Assembly (NCBI GenBank): GCA_029553845.1
Contig: JAKPKF010000140.1
Span: forward strand, 1 to 7,981
Direction: 5' to 3'
DNA: 7,981 nt
Source of the DNA: a bacterium
GTDB lineage: Bacteria; Patescibacteria; Dojkabacteria; SC72
Part shown: piece by piece, positions 3,737 through 7,981 of the stretch
Layout of the letters: the number at the start of each line of letters is the position of its first letter
Numbering within the stretch: position 1 is the first letter of the stretch
Made by a program: the position numbers and the translations under genes
The notes under the pieces: generated by a model
Databases searched by the model: none
What the model saw: the letters and a program-made list of their open reading frames with translations, nothing else
What the model was told of the DNA's origin: nothing

Positions 3737-5563
3737 ATGCCTAAAAACACAGAAAAACCAATAGACTCAAAGATAGATAAAGATAGTTTATTTAATGATT
3801 TTCACGCTTCAGATAAATACGTTTCAACTAAACGTGAGGAGTGGGATGAAAAAGAAGATATATTCTTCAGTAAAAATACAGATAATATATCAGATGATGA
3901 GACTAAATCACAAATCAATGATCCCCGCCTTTCAACATATACGTTAGAAAGAGCCGGTAGAGTTTGTTCACAACTACCAACAGGTAAACCCTTCGCACTT
4001 TCAAAAAATGATAGAGGTAAAAACAAGTTAATGACACTTGTATTAAACAAATGGGTATATCCAAATGCTAAATCACAATTTCCACTAATAACAAAGTTTA
4101 AGCTAATGGATATGTACTCTTTAATCTATGGTTCATCCTTTGGTTTGGTAGATTGGGTGGTAGATAAGACAAAAGGATATATTGGGCCTGATTTATTCTT
4201 ACTTAACATCCGTGATGTATTCCCACAAGCGGGGGCTATATCATTAGAGGATTCTGATTACATCTATGTATCAACCCTAAAGTCTAAAGAGTGGTTAAAA
4301 TCAAGAGATAATGATACTTGGAAGAACATTGATAAGGTCTTAAAAAAGACAAATGGTAAATCACGTTCCGAGATGTCAAGCGAGAGAATATCCTCAAGAT
4401 ATGCTAATTTTTATAATTCCTATGATGCTGGTGGTAAAGATAACCCATATATTGAACTTATAACAAGATACGAAAGAGATAGATGGATAACATTTAATCC
4501 CGACTCACAAGAGATAGTAAGAGTTATAGAAAACCCACATAAAAACGGAGAGTTGCCTGTTGTTTCAAAACACGCATTTCCACTTTTAGATGATTTCTTT
4601 GGACTTGGGGAGATAGAAAGAGGAGAGACTCTACAAAAAGCCATAAACTCACTAATAAATCTATACTTTGATGGTGTAAAGATGCTGTTATTCCCACCAC
4701 TACAGATAAATCCTGACGAGGTAGTTGCTTCATCCATAAAGATGAGGCCTGGAGTAAAGATGTATATGGATAGACCTAATCAATCAGTACAGGCTATGAG
4801 AACATCAGACCAGGGTTTACAGACATTTCAATCCTCTTATAGCTTCTTACTCGGAGCATTAGAAAATACCAACGGTACATCCTCAACTCAGGTAGCTCAA
4901 GCATTTGACTCAACAGCAGGAAAAACTCCCCAGGCTTTAAGGATGCAGTTAGCAAGAGAAAATACCAGAGATATGATGGATAGATATCAGATGGAAGTTA
5001 CTGTACAAAATGTTATAGAGAAGTTTGTAAATCTACAAGCTAACAAGATGGAAGCACCACTAATCCTTTCACTATTTAGTGCAGAGGTTGACCAAATTGC
5101 AAAAGAATTTCCAGATATTGTTGAGTTCTTTGAATCAGGTGAGGGTGCAAAACTAACCATAGATAAAGAACTTCTAAAGGGTAAATACAGATTTGAGGTT
5201 GACTCAGGCTCAATGATTAAAAAGGATGATGAGCTTGAACTTACAAACTTAAATACAATGCTTCAGGTGGTACTACAAAATGCACAGATAAATCCTCAAA
5301 CAGGAAAGGTTATGTCCCCACTTATAAACATAATGGAAGAAAATGGTAAGAAACTAAATGCCGCAGAACTATTTAAGCAATGGGTGATTAAAGCTGGTAT
5401 TAACGATTGGGACAAGATAATCATTGAGGAACAGGGTAATGGAAGTATGGGCGGGGAACAAGGAGTACCGATTGACCAAGTAGAACAAGAACTCGCACAG
5501 TTTGAACAACAAATTGCAGGTGGTGGACAACCACAACAACCAATGGGAGGTATGTATGCCTGA
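3737..5563 (+). CDS. Phage portal protein
   Basis: This is the dodecameric ring at the capsid vertex through which DNA is packaged and ejected; it docks the terminase and the tail. The size (608 aa from ATG 3737) and place after the large terminase fit. Supporting stretches are the N-terminal DPRLSTYTLERAGRVCSQLPTG, the clip/stem-like region SQFPLITKFKLMDMYSLIYGSSF, and the alpha-helical NTNGTSSTQVAQAFDSTAGKTPQALRMQLAREN region with the downstream helix typical of portals of this large podo/siphovirus type. The C-terminus is Gln/Gly-rich (about the last 25 residues). Start choice is uncertain: TTG 3725 is also in frame, and neither has a good SD. The last 8 nt overlap the next gene. The assignment rests on motif recall and synteny. 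Confidence 0.85.
   Translation: MPKNTEKPIDSKIDKDSLFNDFHASDKYVSTKREEWDEKEDIFFSKNTDNISDDETKSQINDPRLSTYTLERAGRVCSQLPTGKPFALSKNDRGKNKLMTLVLNKWVYPNAKSQFPLITKFKLMDMYSLIYGSSFGLVDWVVDKTKGYIGPDLFLLNIRDVFPQAGAISLEDSDYIYVSTLKSKEWLKSRDNDTWKNIDKVLKKTNGKSRSEMSSERISSRYANFYNSYDAGGKDNPYIELITRYERDRWITFNPDSQEIVRVIENPHKNGELPVVSKHAFPLLDDFFGLGEIERGETLQKAINSLINLYFDGVKMLLFPPLQINPDEVVASSIKMRPGVKMYMDRPNQSVQAMRTSDQGLQTFQSSYSFLLGALENTNGTSSTQVAQAFDSTAGKTPQALRMQLARENTRDMMDRYQMEVTVQNVIEKFVNLQANKMEAPLILSLFSAEVDQIAKEFPDIVEFFESGEGAKLTIDKELLKGKYRFEVDSGSMIKKDDELELTNLNTMLQVVLQNAQINPQTGKVMSPLINIMEENGKKLNAAELFKQWVIKAGINDWDKIIIEEQGNGSMGGEQGVPIDQVEQELAQFEQQIAGGGQPQQPMGGMYA
5545..5550 (+). promoter_or_regulatory. Shine-Dalgarno site deciding the start at 5556
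   Basis: GGGAGG lies 5 nt before ATG 5556. A longer reading of this frame from ATG 5502 would sit inside the portal C-terminus with no SD and would translate the Gln-rich repeat out of frame, so 5556 is preferred. Confidence 0.8.
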
Positions 5564-5876
5564 TACTCAAGCAATAGCACCAAACAATACAGATTTCCTT
5601 AAATTCATAAAGGATATGCGAAAAGACAACAAGAAGTCTAATGCTACACCTGATGATCATATATCCAGTTTAGCTGAAACCCAAGGTTGGAAAGAGTTAA
5701 AAGAGTGGATGTTAAGACGCAAAACAAGACTAATTGAACTTAAGGGTTATGACTTAGATGGTGCAAATTATGAGGAGATGGGAAAGTTGTTCTACTTTGC
5801 AAAGCTGGTAGGAGAAGAGATTGACTCAATTATCTCCAAAGTAGAGAACACCCATAAAGTTGTTGAAGGACTTTGA
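5556..5876 (+). CDS. Small helical head-region protein of unknown function (106 aa)
   Basis: I do not recognise a family. The start ATG 5556 has a strong SD (GGGAGG 5545-5550) and overlaps the portal stop by 8 nt. The 106-aa product is Lys/Glu-rich and helical. A central GWKELKEWMLRRKTRLIELK (about residues 44-63) and GEEIDSIISKVENTHKVVEGL at the end suggest amphipathic helices. It sits between portal and scaffold, where many phages carry small head-assembly or connector helper genes. It ends in CTT TGA (5871-5876), the same bases as the core of the RF2 +1 frameshift site, and the frame it would enter is a long ORF without an ATG. It may therefore be the N-terminal part of a 200-residue frameshifted protein. 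Confidence 0.8.
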   Translation: MPDTQAIAPNNTDFLKFIKDMRKDNKKSNATPDDHISSLAETQGWKELKEWMLRRKTRLIELKGYDLDGANYEEMGKLFYFAKLVGEEIDSIISKVENTHKVVEGL

Positions 5877-6159
5877 TAATTACGAAGAAATAGAAGACGA
5901 AGAGTGGCAAGAAGGCTCAAAACTCTCTAAAGAGGAGAGGAAAGCTAAGGCTTCTAAGAAGTGGGAAGAGTCAAAAAGAGATTGGCAAGAGCTAACAGAG
6001 GAAGTCTTTGAAAACAAACTTGAAGGTAAGTGGGTACAAAAAGGTCCATATCTATACAAGAAGGATGGAAAGTTAGAGTTTGCAACGTACATAGGAAATG
6101 ACTATGTACTAACAGGGGTTGATGAAAAAGGTCAACCTATGTTAGATAGAAAATATTAA
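5860..6159 (+). CDS. Acidic protein of unknown function (about 94-99 aa), no ATG start
   Basis: The frame opens after a TAG at 5842-5844 and has no ATG until its last few codons. The only plausible starts are TTG 5860 or TTG 5863, neither with a clear SD. Expression by +1 frameshifting from the preceding gene (joining at GAT 5875) is therefore as likely as initiation. The reading DNYEEIEDEEWQEG starts a highly acidic N-terminus, followed by a charged helix (SKEERKAKASKKWEESKR) and a C-terminal region with a KWVQKGPYLYKKDGKLEFAT pattern that looks like a small beta domain. No family is recognised. It lies just before the large RNA hairpin and the scaffold gene, and its stop codon is inside that hairpin's base. 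Confidence 0.65.
   Translation: MLKDFDNYEEIEDEEWQEGSKLSKEERKAKASKKWEESKRDWQELTEEVFENKLEGKWVQKGPYLYKKDGKLEFATYIGNDYVLTGVDEKGQPMLDRKY
5866..5877 (+). promoter_or_regulatory. Candidate +1 programmed frameshift site (CTT TGA)
   Basis: AAGGA (5866-5870) abuts CTT TGA T (5871-5877). Slipping of the Leu tRNA from CTT to TTT would skip to GAT AAT TAC and fuse the 106-aa ORF to the acidic ORF, giving 200 residues. In RF2 the SD-like element lies about 3 nt upstream of CTT; here the gap is zero, so the stimulator would be placed differently. A sequencing indel would look the same. Confidence 0.45.
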
Positions 6160-6238
6160 AGGTTATGTAGGTGGGGTAAGTAAACCTCAAGAGTTATCGC
6201 TAACACTACGATACTTACCCCTCCTATATAGCTTTTAA
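6156..6238 (+). ncRNA. Long hairpin with 27-nt arms after the acidic ORF
   Basis: Arms 6156-6182 and 6212-6238 pair over 27 positions: 23 Watson-Crick pairs, three G-U pairs and one T-T mismatch (6172/6222). The inner 10 bp (GGGGTAAGTA with TACTTACCCC) are perfect. The 29-nt loop holds a small GTTA/TAAC hairpin (6193-6196 with 6201-6204). The 3' end is CTTTTAAAA, not a long T run, so a standard intrinsic terminator is not clear. An RNase III processing site, an mRNA stabiliser or an attenuator are alternatives. The stop codon of the upstream gene lies in the base of the stem. Confidence 0.65.
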
Positions 6239-6330
6239 AAGATAGTAAATGTGCAGAAACGCACCTACTTTACATCTAAAGCTATAAATGCGTAGCAGCC
6301 TGACGCAAGACCGCAAGTGGCGTGTAAAAA
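6227..6330 (+). ncRNA. Further structured leader of the scaffold-capsid genes, with alternative helix
   Basis: TATAGCTTT (6227-6235) is the perfect complement of AAAGCTATA (6278-6286). This encloses a hairpin made of GAT/ATC, GTAAA/TTTAC and GTGC/GCAC (6241-6276, loop AGAAAC). The 9-bp helix uses bases that also form the lower part of the 6156-6238 hairpin, so the two are exclusive. Further 3', TGCGT (6289-6293) can pair with ACGCA (6303-6307), or ACGC (6303-6306) with GCGT (6320-6323). The scaffold SD follows at 6337-6343. No known RNA class is recognised. Confidence 0.45.
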
Positions 6331-6350
6331 GTTAAAGAAAGGATTTTTTC

Positions 6351-7094
6351 ATGGCAGAAGAAATCACAGTTGAAGAACCTAACTTGGAGGTTCCCCAAGA
6401 GGATGAAAGTCCCGAAAGTGAACCTGAAACAACTGAAGTCCCTGATCAGGATGAAGAAGTTGAAGAAACGAGTAATGAAGTTGAAGAAATAAAGTCCGAG
6501 CGCGGTAAGAACCGAGTTCAAGAGTTAGCAAATAAGGCTAAAGAGCTTGAAAGTGAGAAGGAAGCACTTGAAAACAAAATAGCAGAGTTAGAACCTTTAG
6601 TTGTTAAAAATAACAGTAAAGATGATCTACTTAAACAGATTGAAGACTTCGCACCCCAATTATCGGGTGATTATGAAGCTGATATAAGGACTGTTGAAGA
6701 ACGAGCAACAAATAAGGCAATAACTGCAATGAAAAAGGAACAAGCAAAAAAAGACGCACTTGTTTCTGACGTTTTGGCTTGTGAGGAAGACTATCCGGAA
6801 CTCCGCAAGGGTTCTGACAAGTACGATGAAAACTTGTCTAAAGAGATAGTTAACTTCTACACAGAGCTTAAATCCGTTAATCAGGATATACGTTTAAAAC
6901 CTGTTGTTGACCGTCTAATGAGGCTTAAAGGCTACACAGCCAATAAGAGTAAAGCAGAGGTTACAGAAAACCTCAGACAACAGGTAAACGAGAGTGCAAC
7001 AACACCTTCTAATAACTTAACAAGCACTAAAGAGCCAAAAGACCTAAGTCTTGGTGAGATAGAAAAAATGGTAGGAACCGTATCGGCATATTAA
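6351..7094 (+). CDS. Capsid assembly scaffolding protein
   Basis: This is the internal scaffold that guides capsid protein into the procapsid and is later removed. The evidence is position immediately before the major capsid gene, 247-aa length and composition. A very acidic, disordered N-terminus (Glu/Asp/Pro-rich, residues 1-50) is followed by a coiled-coil-like stretch (VQELANKAKELESEKEALEN, about 55-74, continuing to about 82). A helical middle and a short C-terminal basic/hydrophobic segment (LSLGEIEKMVGTVSAY), of the kind that often binds the capsid shell, complete the protein. Scaffolds diverge too fast for a family name here. The start ATG 6351 has GAAAGGA (6337-6343) at 7-nt spacing. 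It is separated from the previous gene by the 190-nt structured leader, which may set its level. Confidence 0.8.
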   Translation: MAEEITVEEPNLEVPQEDESPESEPETTEVPDQDEEVEETSNEVEEIKSERGKNRVQELANKAKELESEKEALENKIAELEPLVVKNNSKDDLLKQIEDFAPQLSGDYEADIRTVEERATNKAITAMKKEQAKKDALVSDVLACEEDYPELRKGSDKYDENLSKEIVNFYTELKSVNQDIRLKPVVDRLMRLKGYTANKSKAEVTENLRQQVNESATTPSNNLTSTKEPKDLSLGEIEKMVGTVSAY

Positions 7095-7121
7095 GTAAAG
7101 TAGGTGAAAAATTAAAATAAA

Positions 7122-7981
7122 ATGGCATCAACGACATCAACACTAAGCCAACTTATGCAGACTTATTACGATAAGCTTTTCATAAGTATGGTTCAAAGAA
7201 GCCAGATAATGGAACAAGGTTCTCAGAAGAGACCTCTTCCATCTGGCAATGGTAAGGTTGTGTACTTCCAAAGATACAGCCCATTAGCTTTGATAAGCAC
7301 ATCTCCTACAGAGGGTTCAAATCCTTCCGCAGTAGATTTATCAGCTACTAATGTATCCTGCACAGTCGCAGAGTACGCATCTTACACCACAATCTCTAAA
7401 TTGCTATCTTTAACAGCTATTGACCCTAAAATGAAGGGTGCAGTAGAAGTTATGGGTATAAATGCAGGAGAATCAAGAGACGCATTAATCAGAGCCGAAT
7501 TGGATAATGGTACTGCACAACTTGCAGGAGCTAAATCCTTAATCTCTGACGTAGCGGCATCTGATACATTCTCAGCTACAGAAGTTAGAAAAGCTGTCAA
7601 GACCTTAAAGCTCAAAAAAGCTATGAAGTACGACGATGGTTACTTCTTAGGTAAAACCAATCCTTATGGATCATACGCTTTAATGGGTGATTCCACATGG
7701 GTTAACGCACATACCTATAAAGATGGTGATAACCTCTACAAGGGTGAGCTTGGAAGACTACACGGAGTTAGATTCGTAGAAGGTAGCGAAGCTACCAAGA
7801 CATCATCTACGGTAGATGTGTATAATTCCTACATTCACGGAAAAGAGGCTTTCGCAGTAACAGATTTAGAGGGAGATAAACAACACGTGTACGTTAAAAA
7901 TCCAGGAGCCAACAGTACTGATAACCCAGTAGACAGATTCTCAACCGTAGGTTGGGCAATGTCCTTCGCAGTTAAAATACT
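7122..7981 (+). CDS. Major capsid protein, N4-gp56 family (3'-truncated by window)
   Basis: This is the shell protein of the icosahedral head (HK97-like fold). From ATG 7122 (MASTTSTLSQLMQTYYDKLF...) the frame is open for 286 codons to the window end, so the C-terminus is missing. Family-like stretches are SGNGKVVYFQRYSPLAL near residues 38-54, the N-arm/E-loop area TVAEYASYTTISKLLSLTAIDPKMKGAVEVMG, and GELGRLHGVRFVEGSEA from residue 208, which matches the conserved GE.GR..G.RF.E signature of N4-gp56-type capsid proteins. The start has only a weak AGGTGA (7102-7107) at long spacing, so coupling to the scaffold gene 27 nt upstream is possible. Family members are usually about 300-400 aa, so most of the gene is here. 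Confidence 0.9.
   Translation, partial: MASTTSTLSQLMQTYYDKLFISMVQRSQIMEQGSQKRPLPSGNGKVVYFQRYSPLALISTSPTEGSNPSAVDLSATNVSCTVAEYASYTTISKLLSLTAIDPKMKGAVEVMGINAGESRDALIRAELDNGTAQLAGAKSLISDVAASDTFSATEVRKAVKTLKLKKAMKYDDGYFLGKTNPYGSYALMGDSTWVNAHTYKDGDNLYKGELGRLHGVRFVEGSEATKTSSTVDVYNSYIHGKEAFAVTDLEGDKQHVYVKNPGANSTDNPVDRFSTVGWAMSFAVKI

Noticed and set aside
3802..4050. Minus-strand ORF inside the portal gene
   Set aside because: It is a shadow of the portal coding frame with no SD and no family pattern; the same applies to 4420-4737, 4524-4733, 5296-5583 and 5421-5660.
5502..5555. N-terminal extension of the post-portal gene from ATG 5502
   Set aside because: It would translate the portal's Gln-rich tail out of frame and lacks an SD; ATG 5556 has GGGAGG.
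5880..6092. Minus-strand ORF rich in Ser/Phe
   Set aside because: It is the antisense of the acidic Glu/Lys-rich gene; the Ser/Phe content is what GAA/AAG codons give in reverse.
6282..6521. Minus-strand ORF across the scaffold leader
   Set aside because: It is the antisense of the acidic scaffold N-terminus and structured leader, with no SD or promoter support.
7382..7615. Minus-strand ORF within the capsid gene
   Set aside because: It is a shadow of the major capsid protein frame, which is clearly coding.

Overview
The window is a piece of the structural (packaging and capsid) module of a tailed double-stranded DNA phage or prophage. All supported genes lie on the + strand and are packed tightly, with 4-17 nt overlaps. 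The DNA is AT-rich, Shine-Dalgarno (SD) sites are of the AGGAG type, starts include GTG and TTG, and two sigma70-like promoters are visible. This suggests a low-GC bacterial host; nothing in the window identifies the species.

Layout. Positions 3-404 hold the 3' part of an alanine-rich repeat protein that resembles phage-borne 'putative immunity' (Imm5-like) proteins. It is followed by two small unknown genes (414-671, 668-940), a doubtful small ORF (924-1049), a compact structured-RNA candidate (about 982-1106) and a 53-residue zinc-ribbon gene (1107-1268). A promoter (1278-1306) then starts an unknown 146-residue gene (1330-1770), the terminase small subunit (1767-2213) and a terminase large subunit split into an ATPase ORF (2206-3009) and a nuclease ORF (3002-3649). 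A second promoter (3655-3683) precedes the portal gene (3737-5563). After it come a small helical protein (5556-5876) and an acidic protein (about 5860-6159) that has no ATG start. A strongly structured 190-nt gap (6156-6350) leads into the scaffold gene (6351-7094) and the N4-gp56-type major capsid protein (7122 to beyond the window end).

How the genes work together. The small terminase recognises the genome. The large terminase, here possibly two polypeptides or one frameshifted polypeptide, pumps and cuts DNA through the portal ring. The scaffold directs assembly of the capsid protein into the procapsid. The two small proteins after the portal sit where accessory head or connector genes usually lie.

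Most unusual points: (1) an RNA element with nested stems, a GAAA tetraloop, a possible pseudoknot and a competing helix that would cover the SD of the zinc-ribbon gene; (2) a large terminase divided exactly between its two domains; (3) a CTT-TGA junction identical to the core of the RF2 +1 frameshift site, leading into an ORF without ATG or clear SD; (4) a hairpin with 27-nt arms, plus an alternative 9-bp helix, ahead of the scaffold-capsid genes. All structures and homologies were read by eye, with no folding program or database search.
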